This document shows, in pieces, positions 8,176-15,933 of a stretch of DNA of 64,000 nt. Under the pieces are notes generated by a model, which was not told where the DNA came from, made no database searches, and was given only the letters and a program-made list of their open reading frames with translations. Within the stretch, counting starts at the first letter, position 1. Every line of letters begins with the position of its first letter. The stretch is from an uncultured Propionibacterium sp. (GTDB lineage Bacteria > Actinomycetota > Actinomycetes > Propionibacteriales > Propionibacteriaceae), in assembly GCA_938036835.1 (NCBI GenBank), contig CALHWB010000053.1:1-64000 (forward strand), given 5' to 3'. The position numbers and the translations under genes are program-made.

Positions 8176-9255
8176 TCATCGCCGTGGATCGTTGCGATAC
8201 TCGTGAACCTGATGGCCGGCCGCAACCCGAGTAGCAGTCACCCACCGGTCCAGCAGATCGCCGGCGGCGCCTGAATCGATTGCCTGGGCTGCCAGCTGCA
8301 AGGGCCCAGACAACTGGGCGTCAACCGGTCTGGCCAGGTTGGGTCCGTCGAAGGCCAACAGAGCAGCCGCAGCATTGAGCAGCACGATATCGCGCACCGG
8401 CCCCGGCTTGCCGGCCAGCAATTCGCGAACCACCTGCGCATTGTGCTGCGGATCTCCACCTGTCAGATCCGCCATCCTAGCCACCGGCACACCCAGCCCG
8501 GTTGGGTCCAGTTCGCCCGCCGTCACCTCGCCGTCGTTGATCAACCACACCCTGGATGGTCCGGTAGTACTCAGTTCATCCAGGCCGTCGTCGCCATGGA
8601 ACACCAGCCCGCGGCTACCTCGTTCGGCCAACACTCCAGCCACCAAACCGGCCATGTGCCGGTTGGCCACACCGATTGCCTGGGCTACGGGACGTGCAGG
8701 ATTGGCCAGCGGTCCCAGGAAATTGAAGGTCGTCTGGATACCCAGTTCGCGTCGCGTCGGCCCAGCATGCCGCAAGGCGCCATGATACAGCGGGGCAAAC
8801 AGGAAGACCAGTCCGCATTCGGCTAGGATCGCCGGCTGACGCCTCGGCGGCAGATCGATCACCACACCCAAAGCCTCCAGGCAGTCTGCGGTGCCGCACA
8901 TCGAACTGGCGGCCCGATTGCCGTGCTTGACCACCGGAACACCCGCCGAGGCCGCCACAATGGCAGCCATCGTCGAAATGTTTACCGTATTGGCCCGGTC
9001 CCCACCCGAGCCGACCACATCGACGGCATCCTGGGGTAGCCCCGTCGGTGTTGCCATGGCCAGCATGCCATCGGCCAACGATTTGATCTCCGAGACCGTC
9101 TCGCCCTTGGCGCGCAGCGCGACCATGAATCCGGCCAGTTGCGCCGGACTGGCGTTCCCGGCCAGGATCTCCGCCATCGCCCAATCCGTTTCAGGCGCGG
9201 GCAAATCCTCGCCGTGGATTAACCGGGTCAGCAGGTCGGGCCAGGTGAATTCCAT
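8176..9255 (-). CDS. trpD: Anthranilate phosphoribosyltransferase
   Basis: This 359-residue enzyme transfers the phosphoribosyl group of PRPP to anthranilate, the second committed step of tryptophan synthesis. The PRPP loop VVGSGGDRANTVNIST and the anthranilate-site signature VVKHGNRAASS followed by GTADCLEALG are intact. Length is normal for the family. It stands alone, away from other trp genes, downstream of the receiver-domain gene on the same strand. AAGGTGA precedes the ATG at a usable distance. Confidence 0.95.
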   Translation of the reverse strand: MEFTWPDLLTRLIHGEDLPAPETDWAMAEILAGNASPAQLAGFMVALRAKGETVSEIKSLADGMLAMATPTGLPQDAVDVVGSGGDRANTVNISTMAAIVAASAGVPVVKHGNRAASSMCGTADCLEALGVVIDLPPRRQPAILAECGLVFLFAPLYHGALRHAGPTRRELGIQTTFNFLGPLANPARPVAQAIGVANRHMAGLVAGVLAERGSRGLVFHGDDGLDELSTTGPSRVWLINDGEVTAGELDPTGLGVPVARMADLTGGDPQHNAQVVRELLAGKPGPVRDIVLLNAAAALLAFDGPNLARPVDAQLSGPLQLAAQAIDSGAAGDLLDRWVTATRVAAGHQVHEYRNDPRR

Positions 9256-9334
9256 GGGCTCACCTTAAACCCCACCGCATCACCGGCCAATCGAGCAGAC
9301 GGTAACTGACAACCGGCGGTTAGGCACGGAATGT

Positions 9335-9871
9335 TCAGATCCCACCACGCGGGCCATGGGCGGTACCCACCGCTCCCGGAACCCCATGGCCATCATCGGC
9401 GCCATGCCGGCTACCCACACCGGGAGCCACCTCGCAGGCATGGAGTTCCCCGGGAACCCCAGCCCGGGTCTCCCGGACTACCCGAGCGACCTCGGCAGGC
9501 AGGCGGATCGGATCGATGGGGTAGGCACAAACCGCCTCCGCCCTCGACCAGGTAGCCAACCAGGCATCGGCCAATCGAGCAATCAACAGCACCACCGGTG
9601 GCGCGGCGGGAATCTCGTCCTTGATCTGATGGCTCAGCCCCATGCCGCCGGGCCGAGCCTCACCGTCCAGCACGGCCACGTCGAATACCTGCTCGGCTAG
9701 CGCGCTGAGCAGCGCCGGCTGGGTTGCGAACTCGAAGATCTCCACCTCTGGCAGATCGGCGGCCACCTTTCGTCCCAGAGTCAACCGGACCTGCTGGCGG
9801 ACCAGCCGATCATGGGAATACACGACCACCTTCAGTCTGTCACCGGCCTGCCCGAGTACCTGCTCGCTCAT
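9335..9871 (-). CDS. Receiver-domain protein without output domain (atypical)
   Basis: I start it at ATG 9871 (AAGGA eight bases upstream). The first 125 residues form a response-regulator-like fold: KVVVYSHDRLVRQQVRLTLG, FDVAVLDGEARPGG with the expected phospho-acceptor Asp, and DAWLATWSRAEA. The acidic pair at the end of strand 1 and the conserved Lys before Pro are altered (SHD; AYPID), so phosphorylation is doubtful. No DNA-binding domain follows, only a Gly/His-rich tail of about 45 residues that may not be conserved. It sits 79 bp upstream of trpD on the same strand. Confidence 0.65.
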   Translation of the reverse strand: MSEQVLGQAGDRLKVVVYSHDRLVRQQVRLTLGRKVAADLPEVEIFEFATQPALLSALAEQVFDVAVLDGEARPGGMGLSHQIKDEIPAAPPVVLLIARLADAWLATWSRAEAVCAYPIDPIRLPAEVARVVRETRAGVPGELHACEVAPGVGSRHGADDGHGVPGAVGTAHGPRGGI

Positions 9872-9979
9872 CGATCGATCCTTGCCTCGACTGCCGCCTG
9901 AGGTGCCGGCGGCAACGCTATGGGTCACCCAGATGCTATCGCGTTGGCATCTGATCGCGCCCACCGGAACAATGGATAT

Positions 9980-11443
9980 GTGCGATTCATGACTGCCGAA
10001 CCCGGCTATGACCTGACCTACAACGACGTGTTCATGGCTCCCAATCGTTCCGCGGTCGCTTCCCGGCTGGACGTGGATCTGACCTCCTGTGACGGCCTGG
10101 CCCTACCGTTACCCCTGGTGGTGGCCAATATGACGGCGATCTCGGGGCGCCGGATGGCCGAAACCATTGCCCGGCGTGGCGGACTGGCGGTGCTACCCCA
10201 AGACATTCCGGTTGATGTGCTGGCCGAGTCCATCGCCCGGGTAAAACGGGCCCCGGCCCGTTTCGAGACTCCGGTCACGGTGACGCCGAATACTCCGGTT
10301 GGCCACGCCATGAGCCTGATGCCGAAACGCGCCCACGGTGTGGTGGTAGTCGTGGACGATCGACGCATCCCATTGGGGCTGGCCGGCGGGCCGGAATTCC
10401 AGGGAGTGGATCGGTTCGCCCAGGTCCAGGAGGTCATGCTGACCGCGCTGACCCTGGTGAAACCCGACACCCCGCCAGCCGAGGTATTCGCGCTGTTGTC
10501 CGACAACGGGCAGCGACTGGCCGTCGCGGTGGACGATGAGGGCCGCCTCGTCGGGGTGATGACCATTCGTGGCGCGCTGCGCAGCGATATCTACTCCCCC
10601 GCCCTGGATTACCGGGGCCGGCTACGGGTCGCCGTAGCCATCGGCATCAGCGGGGACGCGGCCGGCCGAGCCCGGGCATTGCTACAGGCCGAAACCGACG
10701 TACTGGTATTGGATACCGCCCACGGCCACCAACAACGCATGCTGGATGCCCTGGCCGCGGTGTTACCGGTGCGGGATGCCTTCGCTGAGCAGACCGGCCG
10801 CCGGATACCCCTGGTAGCCGGCAATGTGGTCACGGCCCAAGGCACCTGCGATCTGATCGACGCCGGCGCCGATGTGGTCAAGGTAGGGGTCGGCCCGGGT
10901 GCGATGTGCACCACCCGAATGCAGACCGGGGTAGGGCGTCCCCAGTTCAGCGCCGTGGTGGAATGCGCGCACGCCGCCCGGGAGCGAGGCGGTGCTGTCT
11001 GGGCCGACGGCGGGATCCGGTATCCGCGCGATGTCGCTCTGGCGCTGGCCGCGGGGGCCGGCGCAGTAATGATCGGTTCCTGGTTCGCCGGCACCCATGA
11101 ATCCACCGGCGATCTACTGCATGACCCCGATGGCCGCGCCTACAAGGAGAGCTTCGGCATGGCCAGTGCCCGGGCGGTACGCAACCGAACTCGGGACCAA
11201 TCCTCCTTCGAACGGGCCCGGGCCGCCCTGTTCGAGGAGGGCATCAGCACGTCGAAGATGTACCTGGATCCAGAACGGCCAGGGGTGGAGGATCTATGCG
11301 ACTGGATCATCTCGGGAGTGCGCTCATCTTGCACCTATGCCGGGGCACGCACGCTCAGCGAGTTCCATGAGCGGGCCGTGGTGGGCGTTCAATCCCCGGC
11401 CGGCTACGACGAAGGCCGGCCACTGAGCACGAACTGGATCTGA
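9980..11443 (+). CDS. guaB1: GuaB1-type IMPDH-related enzyme (probable GMP reductase)
   Basis: The TIM-barrel IMPDH/GMPR fold is clear: YDLTYNDVFMAPNRS, LVAGNVVTAQGTCDLIDAGA, VKVGVGPGAMCTTRMQTGVG with the catalytic Cys, and AVWADGGIRYPRDVALALAA. A CBS-like insert lies at about 95-220. Mycobacterial GuaB1 has been reported to be a GMP reductase; by homology this enzyme would return GMP to IMP for purine salvage. I chose GTG 9980 (MRFMTAEPG) because homologues start MxRF; ATG 9989 is possible. The last codons lie inside a 48-bp palindrome. Confidence 0.9.
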   Translation: MRFMTAEPGYDLTYNDVFMAPNRSAVASRLDVDLTSCDGLALPLPLVVANMTAISGRRMAETIARRGGLAVLPQDIPVDVLAESIARVKRAPARFETPVTVTPNTPVGHAMSLMPKRAHGVVVVVDDRRIPLGLAGGPEFQGVDRFAQVQEVMLTALTLVKPDTPPAEVFALLSDNGQRLAVAVDDEGRLVGVMTIRGALRSDIYSPALDYRGRLRVAVAIGISGDAAGRARALLQAETDVLVLDTAHGHQQRMLDALAAVLPVRDAFAEQTGRRIPLVAGNVVTAQGTCDLIDAGADVVKVGVGPGAMCTTRMQTGVGRPQFSAVVECAHAARERGGAVWADGGIRYPRDVALALAAGAGAVMIGSWFAGTHESTGDLLHDPDGRAYKESFGMASARAVRNRTRDQSSFERARAALFEEGISTSKMYLDPERPGVEDLCDWIISGVRSSCTYAGARTLSEFHERAVVGVQSPAGYDEGRPLSTNWI

Positions 11444-11480
11444 GCGCAGGCCGAGCGCTCGGCCTGCGCTCAGATCCAGT
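11433..11480. terminator. 48-bp perfect palindrome, probable bidirectional terminator
   Basis: The two 24-base arms (starting ACTGGATCTGAGCGCAGG on either strand) are exact reverse complements with no spacer. The element includes the last codons and the stop of guaB1 and lies 72 bp before the stop of the converging erpA gene. RNA from either strand would form a stem of about 22 bp closed by a tiny loop. Confidence 0.8.
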
Positions 11481-11552
11481 CAGCCAAGCCCGCCGCGAGA
11501 CCACCGGTTGCGGGCCGTTCCCGGCCGGACGTACGGACGTATCTTCAGACGC

Positions 11553-11900
11553 TCAGTGGAAGGAATCCCCGCAGGCGCAGGAACTTTGCGCATTGGGGTT
11601 GTCGATGGTGAAGCCCTGCGCCTCAATAGTGTCGGAAAAGTCGATCGTTGCACCGCCCAGATAGGGCGCGCTCATCCGATCGACAACCAGAGTGACCCCA
11701 TCGTATTCATGGGTCAGATCCCCGTCCAACTGCCGGTCGTCGAACATCAACTGGTAGCGCAGGCCCGAACAGCCACCGGGTTGCACCGCGATACGCAGGG
11801 CCAGATCGTCGCGGTTCTCGGCCGCCAGCAGGGCTGCGGCCTTGGCGACAGCCTTATCGGTGAGGGTGATGCCGGTGGCGTTCACGATGGTATCAGTCAT
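11553..11900 (-). CDS. erpA: HesB/IscA/ErpA-type iron-sulfur insertion protein
   Basis: The 115-residue A-type carrier begins at ATG 11900. It has the three conserved cysteines in QPGGCSGLRYQL and SSCACGDSF. It receives and hands over Fe-S clusters to apoproteins. In actinomycetes this single A-type protein is close to the respiratory and housekeeping genes seen here. The upstream TAGACT hexamer at seven bases suggests a leaderless mRNA. Confidence 0.93.
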   Translation of the reverse strand: MTDTIVNATGITLTDKAVAKAAALLAAENRDDLALRIAVQPGGCSGLRYQLMFDDRQLDGDLTHEYDGVTLVVDRMSAPYLGGATIDFSDTIEAQGFTIDNPNAQSSCACGDSFH

Positions 11901-11907
11901 GTCCACC

Positions 11908-11913
11908 AGTCTA
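11908..11913 (-). promoter_or_regulatory. -10 element TAGACT, leaderless start of erpA
   Basis: On the minus strand TAGACT is followed by seven bases and the ATG at 11900; no Shine-Dalgarno is present. Confidence 0.5.
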
Positions 11914-11956
11914 TGCGCCCGACGGCAACGAACCGAAACCCCAAAATGGGCACGTC

Positions 11957-12247
11957 TCAGCCGGGGATCAACCCGTCCTCCGCGCAAGCCTCCTGCAACC
12001 ACTCGGCTACCTCGTCAAGCCCCGCGTCCGCCTGGGGGACGATCAAATCGCTCAGCCGAATCCGGTTCGTTTCGATTCTCCGGCCCCGGCGCCGCACTAA
12101 TTCGATCATCTCGGCCAAGGCGTCCTGCAGGGCGTCGGCGTCCCGGTCCCGCACCGCATCCATCACCAGATCATCCAGCGCATTCAGCCCGGGTAGCTCG
12201 CCAGCCGGCAGCTCCCACTGGCCCTGCCCCATGATTCGAACGATCAT
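11957..12247 (-). CDS. pspAA: PspA-associated protein PspAA
   Basis: The 96-residue product starts MIVRIMGQGQWELPAGELP and ends DEVAEWLQEACAEDGLIPG, matching the small PspAA family that accompanies PspA in actinobacteria and some archaea. It is thought to work with PspA in the envelope-stress response; its mechanism is not known. The ATG overlaps the pspA stop (ATGA) and has GGGGGACAG just upstream, so it is translationally coupled. Confidence 0.85.
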   Translation of the reverse strand: MIVRIMGQGQWELPAGELPGLNALDDLVMDAVRDRDADALQDALAEMIELVRRRGRRIETNRIRLSDLIVPQADAGLDEVAEWLQEACAEDGLIPG

Positions 12248-12975
12248 CTGTCCCCCAGGCTGGTCTCGGCGCAAAATGAATCCTGGCTGGTGGCCACGCC
12301 GTCAACCGAGGGCTGACGGTATCGCGTGGTCGCCGGATCGGTGACCGACCGAGCCAGTTGTTCGGCCTGCATGGCGGCCAATTCCTCAGCTGCCCGGCGA
12401 TCAAGCTCCCACGCGGAGGCCTGTGGTGCGGCACCGTCGAGGGCAACGGCCCCAGCCATCTCGACCGCTGCCGAGACCGCGGTTGTCACATCGGCATCCA
12501 GCTCCGCAAGGGCGGCATTGATCTGGGCATCCAACTCAACCCTGGTCTGTTCGGACAACTCGCCGGCCCGCTGAGCATGTAGGGTGTCCAATCGTGCCTG
12601 CATACGACCGCTGGCCAGCACCAACCGTTCTTCGACGAGTTGCAGGCGGTCATGCAACATATCGAACTCCCCAAGTTGACTGCCTAGAGCCGCCTTGTGC
12701 CGCAGCACTTCGGTGGCCAGCTCCACCCGGCCTTGCAACAGTGCTTGCCGGGCCCGAAGGGTGGCTCGGTCCATCTCGGCCACCAGGGCACCGAGCCGGC
12801 TGGACAAGCCCCGCCTGATCTCGGCGACCCGCGCTATCCCCCGACGAATCTGCTGTAGGGTCTCGGTTTGTGCGGCTCTGGCCTCGACCGCCTGCCGATC
12901 GGGATCGAGCCGGTCGGCAGCCACCGGCTGCGAACCGCGGAATACCTTGCCGATGCGTTCCAGTAGTCCTGTCAT
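12244..12975 (-). CDS. pspA: PspA/IM30-family envelope-stress protein
   Basis: Starting at ATG 12975 (AAAGGAG upstream), the 243-residue protein begins MTGLLERIGKVFRG, an amphipathic membrane-binding helix typical of PspA/Vipp1, and continues as a long coiled coil (about 25-185). Proteins of this family assemble on stressed membranes. The tail from about 195 is Ala/Gln-rich. pspAA follows directly. The promoter region is shared with the divergent DUF3043 gene, where an inverted repeat lies at 13067-13086. Confidence 0.88.
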   Translation of the reverse strand: MTGLLERIGKVFRGSQPVAADRLDPDRQAVEARAAQTETLQQIRRGIARVAEIRRGLSSRLGALVAEMDRATLRARQALLQGRVELATEVLRHKAALGSQLGEFDMLHDRLQLVEERLVLASGRMQARLDTLHAQRAGELSEQTRVELDAQINAALAELDADVTTAVSAAVEMAGAVALDGAAPQASAWELDRRAAEELAAMQAEQLARSVTDPATTRYRQPSVDGVATSQDSFCAETSLGDR

Positions 12976-13064
12976 CGTCCGGTCTCCTTTCGAATCGGCG
13001 CACCGGTCGTCCCAGCCCACCCAACCACCAGTCAACCTCGGCTGGCGAGGTCAAGCCGGGCAAC

Positions 13065-13086
13065 TAGAATACTGCCAGCAGTATTC
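13065..13086 (+). promoter_or_regulatory. -10 box TAGAAT overlapped by an inverted-repeat operator
   Basis: TAGAAT (13065-13070) is a good -10 box for the gene at 13105. It is overlapped by GAATACTG-CCAG-CAGTATTC (13067-13086), 8-bp perfect arms with a 4-bp centre. The placement from -10 to about +9 is that of a repressor site. The regulator is unknown; the motif is not a LexA, IdeR or ClgR box. Confidence 0.55.
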
Positions 13087-13104
13087 CGATTTGAAGGACG
13101 ACAA

Positions 13105-13662
13105 GTGGGACTGTTTCGCCCCTACGAACGCAATGATGCCAGCGCGGCCGCCCAGGTAACCGTCGAGCCCGCGACCAGCGGAAAGGGAGCACCTACTCCC
13201 AGCAGACGGCAAGCCGAGGCTCAACGTCGCCAGCGTCTGCACCCCACGCTCACCAAACGCGAACGCCGCGCGCGAAAGCGCAATCTGGCCAGGGCCAAAC
13301 AGGATGAAGCCTATAACCGGATGGAGATGCGGCCCGAGCGAGTGCTGCTCCGCAATTTCATCGACTCGCGTTGGACGCTGAGCGAGTTTGCCATGCCCAC
13401 TTTGATGATCTTGATGGCTGCCACCCTAGCCGGACGGTGGACACCCTGGATCGCCTATGCCGGCATGTATGGGATGTATGGCGTGCTGGCCCTGGTCATC
13501 ATCGAGGTGGCCTGGCTGTGGTACCGCTTCAAGGCCGTGTTGGCCGATCGACTGCCCGGTACTCCGCGGCGAGGCCTGCTGATGTATCTTGCCAGCCGGG
13601 CAAGCTGGATTCGCGCCGCACGCCGCCCACCAGCCATCGTCAAGCGGGGAGCCAGATACTGA
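13105..13662 (+). CDS. DUF3043 membrane protein
   Basis: The 185-residue protein starts at GTG 13105 with GAAGGA upstream. It has a basic N-terminal half (HPTLTKRERRARKRNLARAK) and two membrane segments (about 95-110 and 117-138), the standard shape of DUF3043 proteins of actinomycetes. Function is unknown. It overlaps the next small gene by one base (TGATG). The inverted repeat over its -10 box suggests specific regulation, possibly linked to the divergent pspA genes. Confidence 0.82.
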   Translation: MGLFRPYERNDASAAAQVTVEPATSGKGAPTPSRRQAEAQRRQRLHPTLTKRERRARKRNLARAKQDEAYNRMEMRPERVLLRNFIDSRWTLSEFAMPTLMILMAATLAGRWTPWIAYAGMYGMYGVLALVIIEVAWLWYRFKAVLADRLPGTPRRGLLMYLASRASWIRAARRPPAIVKRGARY

Positions 13663-13874
13663 TGAGCTATCACTGGGTGGCCGAGCCCGTAGCGCACGAC
13701 GTCGAGGCAACCGAGCTGACCCGAGCGGGTATTGACGAGCGTTTCGCCGATCAGGCGACGGCCGAGGCCTGGCTGGGCGCGAACTACCTCGAATTGGCCG
13801 ACCTGGGGATTGCCCAGGTAAGCCTGTATGAGGAGGATCGTCTCGTCTACGGCCCCATGCCCCTGGACGAGTAG
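13662..13874 (+). CDS. Small acidic protein coupled to DUF3043 gene
   Basis: The 70-residue product (MSYHWVAEPVAHDVEATELT ... SLYEEDRLVYGPMPLDE) is acidic and soluble, with no motif I recognise. Its ATG overlaps the DUF3043 stop by one base, and codon use matches the neighbours. It is almost certainly translated together with DUF3043. A similar short protein seems to occur in related actinomycetes, but I cannot confirm this here. Confidence 0.7.
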   Translation: MSYHWVAEPVAHDVEATELTRAGIDERFADQATAEAWLGANYLELADLGIAQVSLYEEDRLVYGPMPLDE

Positions 13875-13927
13875 TCGCCAGCGCACCTAATACCAATCCC
13901 AGCGAGAGATCGCGGAAAGGCCCTCCG

Positions 13928-15457
13928 ATGGCAACCCAGCAGTCCCTGTTCGATGCCACGCGTTTCGACCCCACGCGCAGCGAGTTGCCCCGAGTCGAAC
14001 TGGTGCATTCTCTCGCCAAAGCCACCGATGTGATCATCGGTCTGGCAAATCCCAGAGAGCGCCCCACTTTGGTCGGCGCACCAGCCGAATTGGAATCTCG
14101 GCTCGAGCGAAACCAAAGCCTGTTGAACCTGCTCTTGGAGCAGGGCGCCGGCCCGGCAACCGACGAGAGCGCATTGCTGATACTCGGCGGGCTGCGAGTG
14201 ATCGCGGTTGGTCTGGGTGACGACTTGGATGTCAGCCCCGAGGAACTGCGTCAGGCCGCCGGCTGGGGCGTCCGGCGAGCACTGGCTATCAGATCGCCGG
14301 GGCCGCGCCGGATCGCGATCAGTCTGGAGGCCACCTCGAAGACTCAGATCCGCGCGGCAGCCGAGGGCGCCCTGCTGGCTTGCGATCAATTCAGCAAATT
14401 GAGTCACCAGCCCAGCGATCAAATGGTGGAGGCGATCTGGCTGGTGGGGCAGGCTCGCGTTGCCCAACAGGCCATCGAGACCGCCCGGATCGTAGCCCAG
14501 GCCGTCGCGGTGGCCCGGGATTGGTCGAATCTGCCGGCGAATTTGCTGGGGCCTGCCGAGATGGCCGACCAGGCCCGCAGCTATCTCCGGGACGCGCGCC
14601 TCAATGTGGAGGTGCTGGACGAGCGGGCCCTCGAGAAGGGCGGCTACCAGGGGATCCTGGCGGTGGGTGGCGGTTCGACCCGGCCACCCCGGCTGTTACG
14701 GATGGCCTATCACCCGCGCGGGGCCAGGAAACATCTGGTGCTGGTTGGCAAGGGGATCACCTACGATTCCGGCGGGTTCAACCTGAAACCCGGCGCGAGC
14801 CTACTGACCATGAAGCACGATATGGCCGGGGCGGCCGCGGTGATCTGCGCGCTGCGGGCGATCGTCCAGTGTGGGCTGGCTGTCCGGGTGACCGCCTACG
14901 CTCCGCTCGCGGAGCAGATGATCTCGGGCAGCGCCTACCGGCCCGGCGATGTGCTGCGCATGTTCGACGGCACCACCGTGGAAAACTCCGACAGCGACTG
15001 CGAGGGACGCATCGTGCTGGCCGATGCGCTGGCCAGGGCCGGTCAGGACGAGCCCGACCTGCTGGTCGATGTTGCTACCCTGACCGGTGCCTGCATGGTC
15101 GCTCTGGGCACCCGGATGGCGGGCCTGATGGCCAGCGACGACGCCACCGCGGATCGGCTGCTGGATGCCGCCGAGGCAGCCGGTGAGGACTTCTGGCAGT
15201 TGCCGATCACCGACGAGGTCCGCAAACGACTGAAATCCCGAGTGGCCGATCTGCGTTCCAAGGACGACCGCCATGGTGGGGCCCTGTTTGCCGCTGCCTT
15301 CCTGCAACATTTCGTCGCCGACCAGACACCCTGGGCGCATCTGGATATCGCCGGGCCGGCCTGGAACCGGGCGGCGGCGCATGACTATGTGCCGGTGGAC
15401 GCCACCGGGTTCGGAGTGCGTACCCTAGTTGCGCTAGCGGAGTCGTTGGCCGGTTGA
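13928..15457 (+). CDS. pepA: Leucyl aminopeptidase, M17 family
   Basis: The 509-residue cytosolic exopeptidase removes N-terminal amino acids from peptides. The C-terminal catalytic domain has the two-metal motifs LVGKGITYDSGGFNLKPG and MKHDMAGAAAV. The family signature NTDAEGR reads DSDCEGR here, so the first Asn is Asp, while the metal-binding Asp and Glu are kept. GAAAGG lies eight bases before the ATG. The N-terminal domain (1-165) is the usual poorly conserved macro-like domain. Confidence 0.94.
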   Translation: MATQQSLFDATRFDPTRSELPRVELVHSLAKATDVIIGLANPRERPTLVGAPAELESRLERNQSLLNLLLEQGAGPATDESALLILGGLRVIAVGLGDDLDVSPEELRQAAGWGVRRALAIRSPGPRRIAISLEATSKTQIRAAAEGALLACDQFSKLSHQPSDQMVEAIWLVGQARVAQQAIETARIVAQAVAVARDWSNLPANLLGPAEMADQARSYLRDARLNVEVLDERALEKGGYQGILAVGGGSTRPPRLLRMAYHPRGARKHLVLVGKGITYDSGGFNLKPGASLLTMKHDMAGAAAVICALRAIVQCGLAVRVTAYAPLAEQMISGSAYRPGDVLRMFDGTTVENSDSDCEGRIVLADALARAGQDEPDLLVDVATLTGACMVALGTRMAGLMASDDATADRLLDAAEAAGEDFWQLPITDEVRKRLKSRVADLRSKDDRHGGALFAAAFLQHFVADQTPWAHLDIAGPAWNRAAAHDYVPVDATGFGVRTLVALAESLAG

Positions 15458-15508
15458 TCCGGACGGGAAGCCCGCCAGCTCGGCAGTCCGGACACCTGCC
15501 GCGGCGGT

Positions 15509-15835
15509 TTAGCGACGACCGGCGTCCCAATCGCGTTTGCGCTGCGGATAGGGCACCACACCCGCCTGGTAGGCAGGAATACCCTGCCGCGAACAGAACT
15601 CGAAGGCCCACGGACCCGATGGGACGGCGCGGCGTACCCATTCGCCGTCGTGCGCGATCAACAGCAGAGATGTCCTGTTGAACTGGGTCGCCGGTTCGAC
15701 CCAGCCCTCGACCCCGCGGCGGGCGGCGATGAAGCCGACCAGATACGCCCGGGTGTCGTCCGTCATCTCCCGATCGTCACGTGCCACGGCAGCCCTGCGG
15801 CGCGCACGCTGGAAGAAGTCACGGATCGAGCCCAC
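15509..15835 (-). CDS. Actinobacterial hypothetical protein (often labelled oxidoreductase)
   Basis: With GTG 15835 as start, the 108-residue protein begins VGSIRDFFQRARRRAAVARD and contains SLLLIAHDGEWVRRAVPSGP and GIPAYQAGVVPYPQRKRDWD. Comparable short proteins lie near sucB in other actinomycetes and are sometimes labelled oxidoreductase without evidence. I see no cofactor motif. The start is uncertain, because the frame is open to 15913 and no strong Shine-Dalgarno is seen. It is convergent with pepA and divergent from sucB. Confidence 0.6.
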   Translation of the reverse strand: MGSIRDFFQRARRRAAVARDDREMTDDTRAYLVGFIAARRGVEGWVEPATQFNRTSLLLIAHDGEWVRRAVPSGPWAFEFCSRQGIPAYQAGVVPYPQRKRDWDAGRR

Positions 15836-15933
15836 CCGACCATTATCCACACCCGTCTCGGGCGAGCGTATTCGTGTCAATGGGGTTAGGCTGGCAACTG
15901 GAATCGACGGCATTTCGAAGGAGAACCCGACCC

